Positions 1 through 7,043 of a stretch of 39,868 nucleotides of DNA are shown piece after piece. The notes beneath the pieces were generated by a model. The model saw nothing but the letters and a program-made list of their open reading frames with translations, searched no databases and was not told where the DNA came from. The stretch's first letter is position 1, and each line of letters starts with the position of its first letter. The position numbers and the translations under genes were made by a program. Where the stretch lies: positions 1-39,868 of the forward strand of contig JAFYLI010000018.1 in NCBI GenBank assembly GCA_017537165.1, written 5' to 3'. Origin of the DNA: Oscillospiraceae bacterium. Its GTDB lineage: Bacteria > Bacillota > Clostridia > Oscillospirales > Oscillospiraceae.

Positions 1-368
1 CCTTTGCCGGCACCGCCTTCACCGCTTACGGTCTTTTCTGGTGGTCCCTGGTTCTCATTTGGGTCAACCCCTTCAAGGGCATTGAGGGCGGCGACTCCAC
101 TTCCCTCGGCTTCTACCTGCTGCTTTGGGGCATCTTCACCGCATTCATGTTCATCGGCACCCTGAAGCACAACCGTGCAACTCAGGTTGTTTTCGGTTCT
201 CTGACCATCCTCTTCCTGCTGCTGGCTATCGGTGATTTCACCGGCATCCATGCTATCCACACCATCGCAGGTATCGAAGGTATCTTCTGCGGCCTCTCCG
301 CTATCTACAGCGCTATGGGCCAGATCGTCAACGGCGAATTCGGCAAGACCATCATTCCCCTTGGCTGA
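1..368 (+). CDS. satP: Acetate uptake transporter, GPR1/FUN34/SatP (YaaH) family, C-terminal part
   Basis: The gene is cut by the left edge; the frame is open from base 3 to the TGA at 366-368, about 121 residues. The visible part starts with an FAGTAFTAYGLFWWSL stretch typical of the SatP/YaaH family and holds about four hydrophobic segments. The family consists of small six-helix membrane channels that move acetate or succinate with protons. That would suit a fermenter that also has pyruvate:ferredoxin oxidoreductase further along, though the two genes are not linked in an operon. A strong hairpin follows 15 bases after the stop. The start and promoter are outside the window. Family assignment is fairly secure; the substrate is inferred. 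Confidence 0.8.
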   Translation, partial: FAGTAFTAYGLFWWSLVLIWVNPFKGIEGGDSTSLGFYLLLWGIFTAFMFIGTLKHNRATQVVFGSLTILFLLLAIGDFTGIHAIHTIAGIEGIFCGLSAIYSAMGQIVNGEFGKTIIPLG

Positions 369-383
369 TACTTACAGTAAAGC

Positions 384-418
384 AACAGCGCTATTCCTTT
401 CGGAATAGCGCTGTTTTT
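384..418. terminator. Bidirectional rho-independent terminator
   Basis: A perfect 14-bp stem (384-397 with 402-415) with a 4-base loop is followed by a T run on the + strand and by an A/T-rich flank on the other. It sits between the convergent satP and UROD-like genes and probably ends both transcripts. Confidence 0.85.
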
Positions 419-422
419 CTAT

Positions 423-1409
423 TTAGTGGTTCTTGTAATAATCTCTTACCTTGGTTTCGTAGAACTCGCGGATAAGCTTCTTCTTATGCATCTGGCCTTC
501 GTCGAAGCTGGCGCCCATTACGCTGGCGGAGAAGCTCCAGCCGCCGCCGGGAGCAAGCTCGGAAACCATCTTTTCCAGCGCCTCGATGAGCATATCGTCG
601 CTGCTGCCCTGCCATGTTGCGGGGCCGGTGGAATTCCAGCCGCCGATGATGCAGAGCTTTCGGCCGTACTTGGCCTTGATGCCCACCAGATCGTTGGAAG
701 TCTGGGCAGGATCCCAGCCGGAAATGCCAAGATCCATCCAATCCTCTATCTGATCCTCGCAGCGACCGCAGTTATGAATGCTGACGTAAAGGCCGTCGTT
801 GAGAGCCATATCGGTATGGAGCTTATAATAAGGCTTGAGCAGCTCGCGGTACATATCCATGGAAACGAAGGGATTAATGGAGGTAGCGGTGTCGTCAGTA
901 AGGTTCAGCGCAAGCAGGTTGCCGTACTTAGTGTACTGCCGCTGCACCTCAAGATAATACTTGCTTACGTACTCATAGAGTTCCTTTACCTCTTCGGGCT
1001 CCTCGAACAGAGCGCAAAGGCCGTTTTCAAAGCCCATGAACTTAACGATCAGCTGGAAATAGCCGTTATGAGTAGCGAGGAACAGAGGATTATTGGCGGG
1101 GTCGCGGTGCTCCACGTCCTTCTTTACTACCTTTTCCCAGTCCACGCCCGAAAGGTCGGGAGTTTTGATAACGTCGCGCCACTTGGTAATATCATCGAGG
1201 ATATACACGCCCGGCTTGGACATTGCGCCGCCGTCTGCCTCGGGAGAGGAAACGTACTCCACGCCGTAAATATCGAAGCCGCTGCCGTCGCGGTTAAGGC
1301 GCTGATGGTCGAAGGTGGGATAAAAGCGCCAGTTGGGCATATCGTAGGCGGGTATATATTCGGGCATCTCACCTGCCAGCAGGCGGCGGAAATTTTCTCT
1401 TTCGGTCAT
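423..1409 (-). CDS. UROD/MtaA-like (uroporphyrinogen decarboxylase family) protein
   Basis: This 328-residue protein has the UROD-family TIM-barrel pattern seen in corrinoid-linked methyltransferases (MtaA/CmuA type) rather than haem biosynthesis. The visible marks are an IHNCGRC motif near residue 213, whose H-x-C pair matches two zinc ligands of MtaA, and a DPAQTSNDL..IK..YG block followed by IIGGW. The distal third cysteine of MtaA is not obvious. No haem genes are nearby. It lies 3 bases after the Fe-S gene (stop TGA, CCC, ATG), with the AGGAGG ribosome site inside the end of that gene, so the two are translationally linked. A second UROD-like paralogue lies at 18616-19644. Methyl transfer to or from a corrinoid or thiol is an inference; the substrate is unknown. 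Confidence 0.75.
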   Translation of the reverse strand: MTERENFRRLLAGEMPEYIPAYDMPNWRFYPTFDHQRLNRDGSGFDIYGVEYVSSPEADGGAMSKPGVYILDDITKWRDVIKTPDLSGVDWEKVVKKDVEHRDPANNPLFLATHNGYFQLIVKFMGFENGLCALFEEPEEVKELYEYVSKYYLEVQRQYTKYGNLLALNLTDDTATSINPFVSMDMYRELLKPYYKLHTDMALNDGLYVSIHNCGRCEDQIEDWMDLGISGWDPAQTSNDLVGIKAKYGRKLCIIGGWNSTGPATWQGSSDDMLIEALEKMVSELAPGGGWSFSASVMGASFDEGQMHKKKLIREFYETKVRDYYKNH

Positions 1410-1412
1410 GGG

Positions 1413-2321
1413 TCAGCGAACCTCCTGCGCCGCAGCCGCACCCTTGGAGAGGCCGCGCTGCTTGAATTTTTCGTTCCAGTTGCCGATGGGGCAATATACC
1501 TGACACTTGCCGCAGTTATGGGAGGTAACGTGCTGCAGGCCCGACTGGTTGGCAGGCATTATCTGCTGGATAATATCTATCTCGTTGTCGGTGGGATCCT
1601 CGCTGGTTACGTAGTCGACCTTGCCGCCAAGCTTCTTATTAAGAGCGAGGGTAGCCAGCTGGCACTTATTGCGGTTGATATTACAATATGTATAGGTCTT
1701 GCCGCCGATATTGCAGACCTGAGGATTCTTATCCTCTGCGTAGGAACTGAGCGCGCCGGTGGGACAGATCTTGCTGCAGATGCCGCACTTTTCGGGGTCG
1801 CAGAGCTTGGGGCCGTCATACATGGGGTCGGGCTCGATCTCGGCGGTGGTGAGGATAACGCCGAAACGGTTTCTTGCGCCGAACTCGGGAGACACTACCA
1901 GACCCATCCAGGAGAACTCGCCAAGACCCGCTGCAACGGCAGCGTGGCGGATGCTCAGCTGTATGCCGTTGGTCATGGGGCCGGTGGACAGAGGCATACC
2001 GACCTCGCCCAGCTCGCACTCGATAAACTGAGCCAGCGCATAGCAGGCGTAGGTCAGCTCAAAATTGGGGAGCATTGCGTAGCCATAAGTGCCCCACAGA
2101 CCCTTCAGGTCGCGGCGACCATCTTCAAAGCAGCGGAAATTGGCCTGCACGATGCCGTCCAGCAGGCGGCGGCCAACAACTATAACGGACTTGCAGCCGG
2201 GCAGCAGCTCCTCAGGGTGCTTTCCCTTAGGGGACTCGCCAAAGCGGTCAACGCTTGCAATACCGCAAAGATCCATACCGTAACGCTTTGCAGCGTCTTT
2301 TATAAGCTTTTTAACGTCCAT
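1413..2321 (-). CDS. 4Fe-4S protein related to epoxyqueuosine reductase/reductive dehalogenases
   Basis: This 302-residue protein has a central RHAAVAAGLGEFSWMGLVVSPEFGARNR-type block (written here in shortened sense) shared with QueG and RdhA. Two iron-sulfur motifs follow: C-x4-C-x2-C-x3-CP near residues 185-198 and C-x2-C-x3-CP near the C terminus, with three further cysteines between them. QueG and RdhA use cobalamin plus 4Fe-4S clusters. Here it is first in a two-gene operon with a UROD/MtaA-like protein, so a role as electron donor or activator for corrinoid chemistry is plausible but inferred. The start is placed at 2321 because AAAGGAAAAGGAAG lies just upstream; an in-frame ATG at 2348 would make that ribosome site part of the protein. 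No signal peptide is seen. Confidence 0.7.
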   Translation of the reverse strand: MDVKKLIKDAAKRYGMDLCGIASVDRFGESPKGKHPEELLPGCKSVIVVGRRLLDGIVQANFRCFEDGRRDLKGLWGTYGYAMLPNFELTYACYALAQFIECELGEVGMPLSTGPMTNGIQLSIRHAAVAAGLGEFSWMGLVVSPEFGARNRFGVILTTAEIEPDPMYDGPKLCDPEKCGICSKICPTGALSSYAEDKNPQVCNIGGKTYTYCNINRNKCQLATLALNKKLGGKVDYVTSEDPTDNEIDIIQQIMPANQSGLQHVTSHNCGKCQVYCPIGNWNEKFKQRGLSKGAAAAQEVR

Positions 2322-2389
2322 CTTCCTTTTCCTTTCTCGCTTCGCCATGTTTCTTCGGACAGCGGAGCACCATAAATCTTATTGGCAAC

Positions 2390-2418
2390 AGAATACCACA
2401 GAGATAAGTAAAACACAA
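2390..2418 (-). promoter_or_regulatory. Promoter of the Fe-S/UROD-like operon
   Basis: On the minus strand TTGTGT (2413-2418), a 17-base spacer and TATTCT (2390-2395) with a TG one base before it form a sigma-A-type extended -10 promoter. It is 69 bases upstream of the start at 2321 and its -35 touches the conserved box of the divergent promoter. Confidence 0.55.
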
Positions 2419-2460
2419 TGAAAATAACTGTGGAAGTATACTCATTCAAATGATATACTG
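2418..2460 (+). promoter_or_regulatory. Promoter cassette of the lipoprotein gene, copy 1 of a duplicated cassette
   Basis: A 19-base box at 2418-2436 is repeated exactly at 3145-3163. In both copies an extended -10 follows at nearly the same distance; here it is TG-A-TATACT (TATACT at 2454-2459). A weak -35, TGGAAG (2431-2436), lies 17 bases upstream of it, inside the end of the box. The box could be a regulator site or simply a copied promoter. Confidence 0.55.
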
Positions 2461-2508
2461 CAGACAGGAAGTAAGCAAGCCGACCGACCCACGAAAGGAG
2501 ATATGACT

Positions 2509-3132
2509 ATGAAGCTCCGCAAATTACTCATTCTTTTTCTTTCTGCCGTTCTGCTCTTTTCTCTCTGCGCCTGCGCCTCCGAACCCGTAGTTTTAAGCGA
2601 AAGCGAAATCACCGCCCTGCGGGAAACTTACCCCACCATTGACACCATCCCAAATGGCGGCATATCCTTCGAGCAGGCAATCTATTCATTCGGTTCCATC
2701 GTTATTGCCGAAGTAAGCGGCGATTGGGAGACCTCCTACAGCAGGGCTTATCTCCCTCTTACGGTAGAAAAAGTTCTTTACGAAAACGATACTCTGTCCC
2801 AAGGCGACGAGATACGCATTTTCCAAGGCTCCACCCAGCTGTCCTCTTTCGAATATTACGATGTCAAGCTTGGCGGACGCTATATTTTCTTCATCTCCCC
2901 CGGCCAAGATAATTCCGCGTATTACGATGACAGCGTATTCGGTGGCAGCATAACCGCTGCAGCCTACATCACCGAGGGCGACTACGTCCTGCCCACAGCA
3001 GAAAACGGCCCCTTCGCCGAACAGGAAGGCTACGCCCTTGCATCTTATGAAGAAGTCCTCCCCAAGCTGATAAAGGCCGCGCAAAAGGCAAACGAGAACA
3101 AAACCCGCGAAGAAATTCTCTACGCAGAGTGA
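2509..3132 (+). CDS. Predicted lipoprotein of unknown function
   Basis: This 207-residue protein has a lipoprotein signal: MKLRKLLILFL, a hydrophobic stretch, then SLCAC-A, where the first or second cysteine would be lipidated. The mature part is acidic and probably beta-rich, with no motif I can name. It should be anchored to the outer face of the membrane. The ATG at 2509 is chosen over the one at 2503 because AAAGGAG at 2494-2500 gives 8 bases of spacing to 2509 and only 2 to 2503. It is alone between two copies of the same promoter cassette and has no terminator of its own, so it may read through the repeat into the aldo/keto reductase gene. A real gene is likely; the function is unknown. 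Confidence 0.75.
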   Translation: MKLRKLLILFLSAVLLFSLCACASEPVVLSESEITALRETYPTIDTIPNGGISFEQAIYSFGSIVIAEVSGDWETSYSRAYLPLTVEKVLYENDTLSQGDEIRIFQGSTQLSSFEYYDVKLGGRYIFFISPGQDNSAYYDDSVFGGSITAAAYITEGDYVLPTAENGPFAEQEGYALASYEEVLPKLIKAAQKANENKTREEILYAE

Positions 3133-3144
3133 TACCTTGCGCTT

Positions 3145-3188
3145 AATGAAAATAACTGTGGAAATCCCACTTGTATAATGATATAATG
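3145..3188 (+). promoter_or_regulatory. Promoter cassette upstream of the aldo/keto reductase, copy 2
   Basis: The same 19-base box as at 2418-2436 occurs at 3145-3163, followed by TG-A-TATAAT (TATAAT at 3182-3187). The likely -35 is TGGAAA (3159-3164), 17 bases upstream. It fires toward the gene at 3413 across an intergenic repeat, giving a leader of about 220 bases. Confidence 0.55.
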
Positions 3189-3195
3189 TGTACAG

Positions 3196-3352
3196 GCTTC
3201 GCCCCTTTGGGGAGAAGCTGTCGCGTAGCGACTGATGAGGGGAATCCGCAAAGCGGATAAAAATATCCGTTATCGCGGTACGGTATATGCTGCCTTCGGC
3301 AGGCCCCTCATCCGCCCTTTCAGGGCACCTTCCCCCCGAAGAGGGGAAGGCA
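3196..3352. repeat. Palindromic intergenic repeat, family 1, copy 1
   Basis: The ends are inverted (GCTTCGCCCC... and ...GAGGGGAAGG). Inside are a small hairpin GTCGC-GTA-GCGAC, the word TGATGAGGGG and its partner CCCCTCATCCG, and a hairpin TGCCTTCGGCA. Copies or parts recur at 6771-6934, 12394-12457, 36841-37007 and 38127-38150. It contains no gene. It would be transcribed as a branched hairpin in the leader of the reductase gene. Confidence 0.8.
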
Positions 3353-3412
3353 TAGAAAGTGCGCAGCTAACATTACGGAATCAATAAAATTTCGAAAGGA
3401 GCACATATAAAT

Positions 3413-4555
3413 ATGGATTACTTAGGCAAAGACATTCGCAAGCTGGGCTTCGGCCTTATGAGACTGCCCATGCTGGAGGGCGGCAAGATAGACGTTGAGC
3501 AGACCAAGACCATGGTCGACATGTTCCTCGACAAGGGTTTTACCTATTTCGACACCGCTTACGGTTATAATGCAGGTGCATCCGAAGCTGCCATCAAGGA
3601 AGCTCTCGTTGACCGCTATCCCCGCGATAAGTTCCAGCTGGCAACCAAGCTGCCCGCATGGGCAGGCGCAAACAGCGCAGAGGAAGCAAAGCAGATGTTC
3701 TACACCTCTCTCGAGCGTACCGGCGCAGGCTACTTCGATTTCTACCTGCTCCATAACCTCGGCGAGAAGCGCACCGCAGCTTTCGACAACTACGGCATCT
3801 GGGACTTCCTGAAGGAGCGCAAGGAAGAGGGCCTCATCAAGCACCTCGGCTTCTCCTTCCACGATAAGGCAGACGTTCTCGACGATCTGCTCACCAAGCA
3901 CCCCGACATGGAGTTCGTTCAGCTGCAGATCAACTACGCTGACTGGGAAAGCGGCTCCGTTGAGTCCCGCAAGTGCTGGGAAGTCGCCCGCAAGCACGGC
4001 AAGCCCGTCATCATCATGGAGCCCGTAAAGGGCGGCATCCTCGCCTCTCCCCCTCCCGCAGTTGAGGCCATCTTTAAGGAAGCCGATCCCAATGCTTCCG
4101 TTTCCTCCTGGGCAATCCGTTTTGCCGCCTCTCTCGAGGGCGTTATCACCGTTCTCAGCGGCATGAGCAACATCGCTCAGATGGAAGACAACCTCTCCTA
4201 CATGGCTGACTTCAAGCCCCTCTCCGAGGAAGAGCGCAAGGTTATGGACAAGGCTCAGGAAACTCTGGCCTCCATCCCCTCCATCCCCTGCACCTCCTGC
4301 GGCTACTGCATCCCCGGCTGCCCCATGAACATCAACATCCGCGGCATCTTCACCGCCATGAACATGAACCTCGTATACGGCAATCTGGACAACGCACGCT
4401 TCAACTACAGCTTCCAGACCGCATTCCAGGGCATGGCAGGTGCATCCGCCTGCGTGGGCTGCGGCCAGTGCGAGGGCGTATGTCCCCAGCACATCAGCAT
4501 CATCGACGAGCTTAAGAAGTGCGCCGAGCTTCTCGAAGTTAAGCCCGCCAACTAA
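3413..4555 (+). CDS. Aldo/keto reductase with C-terminal double 4Fe-4S ferredoxin domain
   Basis: This 380-residue protein has an N-terminal aldo/keto reductase barrel (about 1-280). FDTAYGYNAG carries the catalytic Asp and Tyr, ATKLPAW the Lys and YLLHNLG the His. Two cluster motifs follow, CTSCGYCIPGCP near 298 and CVGCGQCEGVCP near 345. This architecture is common in clostridial predicted oxidoreductases, which are thought to reduce carbonyl compounds with electrons from the Fe-S domain or NAD(P)H; the substrate is unknown. The codons are strongly biased (AAG, CTG, GGC, ATC), as in nifJ, which suggests high expression. AAAGGAG lies 11 bases before the ATG. A hairpin terminator follows the stop. 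Confidence 0.85.
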   Translation: MDYLGKDIRKLGFGLMRLPMLEGGKIDVEQTKTMVDMFLDKGFTYFDTAYGYNAGASEAAIKEALVDRYPRDKFQLATKLPAWAGANSAEEAKQMFYTSLERTGAGYFDFYLLHNLGEKRTAAFDNYGIWDFLKERKEEGLIKHLGFSFHDKADVLDDLLTKHPDMEFVQLQINYADWESGSVESRKCWEVARKHGKPVIIMEPVKGGILASPPPAVEAIFKEADPNASVSSWAIRFAASLEGVITVLSGMSNIAQMEDNLSYMADFKPLSEEERKVMDKAQETLASIPSIPCTSCGYCIPGCPMNINIRGIFTAMNMNLVYGNLDNARFNYSFQTAFQGMAGASACVGCGQCEGVCPQHISIIDELKKCAELLEVKPAN

Positions 4556-4573
4556 ACACCTATATTAATCACA

Positions 4574-4604
4574 AAATCATGGCGGCTCTGCCGCCATGAT
4601 TTTC
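4574..4604 (+). terminator. Rho-independent terminator after the aldo/keto reductase
   Basis: A 12-bp perfect stem (4574-4585 with 4591-4602) and CTCTG loop is followed by a short T run. It lies immediately before the ribosome site of the phosphoesterase gene, so that gene is either attenuated or has a promoter I did not resolve. Confidence 0.75.
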
Positions 4605-4623
4605 TACCGAAAGGAGGAGGAAT

Positions 4624-5481
4624 ATGTCTAAACGTCGAAAGCGCAGGAAAGCAAGGCGCAGAGGCTTTGCGCTGTTCATCCTCCTTGCGGTGCTGGTTCT
4701 CTATGCTTTCAATTACAGCAACAGCACCATCATCTTTGACGAATACGAAGTAAGTATGTCGGATCTGCCCGCAGCCTTTGAAGGCTACCGCATCGCCATC
4801 ATCTCCGACGTTCACGGCAACACTTTCGGCGAAGGCAACGAAGACCTGCTCACGCCTCTGCGGGAAAGTCGCCCCGATATGATCGCCATCACGGGCGACA
4901 TCTGCGACAAAAAGTACCCGCCCGACGCCATCCCCGGCCTGCTTGCGCAGCTGGTGGAGATAGCGCCCGTATATTACGTTACGGGCAACCATGAATGGGC
5001 CGCGCACTACGTGGACACCATGATGGAATACTGCACCCAACTGGGCATAACCCCTCTGCGCAACGAATATATTCTCCTGCAGGAGGGCGACGAAAGCCTT
5101 ATTCTTGCAGGCATCGAGGACAAAAACGCCTACGCCGATATGAAGACGCCCGAGCAGCTTATGGCTGAGATAGTCGCAGACCACGGCGACGAGCCCACGG
5201 TGCTGCTCTCCCACAGACCCGAGCTCAGCCGCGATTTCTGGGACATGGGTTATGATCTCGTTCTTTCGGGCCATGTTCACGGTGGAGTGGTGCAGATCCC
5301 CAAGGTGGGCGGTCTTGTATCGCCGTACCGCAAGCTTTTCCCCGAATTCAGCAAAGGACTTTACACCGACCCCGACGGCAGTTCTCTTGTAGTCTCGGCA
5401 GGTTTGGCAGGACATATTATGCCGCCGAGACTTTTTAACCCCCTGCACGTACCCGTTGTTATACTGAAAGGAGCGGAATAA
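4624..5481 (+). CDS. Membrane-anchored calcineurin-type metallophosphoesterase (YkuE-like)
   Basis: This 285-residue protein starts with a basic segment (MSKRRKRRKARRR) and one hydrophobic helix (about 16-31), so the catalytic part should face outward. All metal-binding motifs are present in order: SDVHGN near 60, TGDICD near 90, GNHEW near 121, SHRPE near 195 and GHVHGG near 216. The family hydrolyses phosphodiesters or lipid-linked phosphates; YkuE of Bacillus is the closest type I recognise. The exact substrate is unknown. AAGGAGGAGGAAT precedes the ATG. The stop overlaps the next gene's start by one base (TAATG), so it is cotranscribed with the M16 peptidase. Confidence 0.85.
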   Translation: MSKRRKRRKARRRGFALFILLAVLVLYAFNYSNSTIIFDEYEVSMSDLPAAFEGYRIAIISDVHGNTFGEGNEDLLTPLRESRPDMIAITGDICDKKYPPDAIPGLLAQLVEIAPVYYVTGNHEWAAHYVDTMMEYCTQLGITPLRNEYILLQEGDESLILAGIEDKNAYADMKTPEQLMAEIVADHGDEPTVLLSHRPELSRDFWDMGYDLVLSGHVHGGVVQIPKVGGLVSPYRKLFPEFSKGLYTDPDGSSLVVSAGLAGHIMPPRLFNPLHVPVVILKGAE

Positions 5482-6737
5482 TGGAAAACTACGAAAAGAT
5501 CACGCTGCCCAATGGCGTGCGAATACTTTACGAAAGGATACCCTATGTCCGCTCGGTAAGCGCAAGCATTTGGATCGGCACCGGTTCCCGCTTTGAAAAA
5601 GCATCGGAAAGCGGCATTTCTCACTTTATCGAGCACATGGTCTTTAAAGGCACCGAGACCCGCAACGCCTCCGAGCTTGCCATGCTCATTGACGGCGCAG
5701 GCGGCCAGACCGATGCATTCACTTCCAAGGAAAGCACCTGCTTTTACGGTAAGGTGCTGGACACTCACCTCGACCTGCTGCTGGACGTGCTCTGCGATAT
5801 GTTCTTCAACTCCACCTTCCGCGAGGAGGACGTAGAGTCCGAGCGCGGCGTTATTCTGGAAGAGATAGGCATGTACGAAGACGCACCCGAGGATCTCTGC
5901 AGCGAACGCCTTTTCGCAGGCATTTACAAGGGTCATCCTCTCTCCCGCCCCATTCTCGGCAAGCCCTCCACCCTTTTCGCCATGAACGGCGAGATCATGA
6001 AGGACTACATGGCAAAGCATTATCGGGGCGGCAGCATAGTAATAGCTCTCTGCGGCAGCTTTGAGCAGCATCACATTGACTACATAGCCGAGCGCTTTTC
6101 CGCTGCCCTCCCGGGCGCGGAGATGCTGCCCAAGGCTCCCACATATATCCCCACAGTAACGGCAAAGCGCAAGCGCATAGAGCAGAATCATCTCTGCCTC
6201 GCCTTCCCCGCCTGCTCCTTCGACGCGCCCAACCGCTACTCCGTGCAGCTGCTGAACAACATTTTCGGCGGCGGCATGTCCTCCCGTCTGTTCCAGGCCC
6301 TCCGCGAAAAGCTGGGTCTTTGCTACTCCGTTTACAGCTTCACCAGCGGCCACTGCGACACGGGCATTCTCGGTCTCGGCACCGCCCTCGGCGAAGAAAC
6401 CGAAGCCGAGGCCATCTCCGCAATGGTCGGGGAGATCAAGAAACTGCTGGACGGCGGCGTTTCCGCCGATGAGGTCCAGCGCGCCCGCGAGCAGGTAAAG
6501 TCGAGCGTTCTCATGAGCCTTGAATCCACCTCCGCCCGCATGAACCGCCTTGCACGCGGCGAGCTTTTCCTTGGCGAGGTAGTTTCCTCCGAGGAGCTTA
6601 TCGAGCGCTACAACTCCATCACCGAGGAAGATATTCTCACTACCGCACGTGAGATTTTCCGCCCCGAGCTGGCAAGTCTTTCCACTGTAGGCCGCGTGCG
6701 CAGCGTTGACGAATACCGCAAGCTCATTGAATTTTAA
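5481..6737 (+). CDS. M16 family zinc peptidase (processing-protease-like)
   Basis: This 418-residue protein is the single-chain size of bacterial M16B peptidases. The inverted zinc motif H48-F-I-E51-H52 is followed by E128 in VILEEIGMYED, which gives the full ligand set, and E51 is the catalytic base. A second, non-catalytic half carries the GGGMSSRLFQALREKLGLCYS block (residues near 255-275) that is conserved for substrate binding. These enzymes degrade or process peptides in the cytoplasm, and the Bacillus YmxG type is the usual annotation. The start is fixed by the TAATG overlap with the phosphoesterase and a GGAG site 6 bases upstream. No inner-membrane segment or signal is seen. Confidence 0.88.
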   Translation: MENYEKITLPNGVRILYERIPYVRSVSASIWIGTGSRFEKASESGISHFIEHMVFKGTETRNASELAMLIDGAGGQTDAFTSKESTCFYGKVLDTHLDLLLDVLCDMFFNSTFREEDVESERGVILEEIGMYEDAPEDLCSERLFAGIYKGHPLSRPILGKPSTLFAMNGEIMKDYMAKHYRGGSIVIALCGSFEQHHIDYIAERFSAALPGAEMLPKAPTYIPTVTAKRKRIEQNHLCLAFPACSFDAPNRYSVQLLNNIFGGGMSSRLFQALREKLGLCYSVYSFTSGHCDTGILGLGTALGEETEAEAISAMVGEIKKLLDGGVSADEVQRAREQVKSSVLMSLESTSARMNRLARGELFLGEVVSSEELIERYNSITEEDILTTAREIFRPELASLSTVGRVRSVDEYRKLIEF

Positions 6738-6770
6738 AAACCGCAAAACTATGTTGAGCAAAAGCGATAT

Positions 6771-6934
6771 GGCAAGCCTTCCCCTTGGAGGGGAGGGTGG
6801 CAGTCGCAAAGCGACTGACGGATGAGGGGACGGCACGAAGTGCCGAAAGCATCGACAGCATATAGCCATTTTTGCCGCTTACGCGGACCCTCATCAGTCG
6901 GCTTCGCCGCCAGCTTCTCCCCAAGGGAGAAGCC
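6771..6934. repeat. Palindromic intergenic repeat, family 1, copy 2
   Basis: The ends run ATGGCAAGCCTTCCCC and GGGAGAAGCCAT, with internal GTCGC-AAA-GCGAC, GATGAGGGGA and ACCCTCATCAGTCGG. It is the same plan as 3196-3352 but with different loop sequences, including GGCAC-GAAG-TGCC. It fills most of the gap between the M16 gene and the terminator at 6994; nothing else is seen between 6738 and 7043. Confidence 0.8.
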
Positions 6935-6993
6935 ATACCGCATTCTCACTATCCGCAAAGTGCATTACTTTAATCCGTTTTTTACAAGACGCA

Positions 6994-7026
6994 AAAAACT
7001 CCCGCTTCGGTGAAGCGGGAGTTTTT
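6994..7026. terminator. Bidirectional terminator between M16 peptidase and HtrA-like gene
   Basis: A perfect 15-bp stem (6994-7008 with 7012-7026) with a GGT loop has A5 on one flank and T5 on the other, so it works both ways between the two convergent genes. Confidence 0.9.
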
Positions 7027-7043
7027 CTTTATTCGTTCTGATT

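Noticed and set aside
3196-3352. CRISPR array or tandem-repeat locus
   Set aside because: The repeats are single palindromic units at scattered gaps, without regular spacers and without cas genes.
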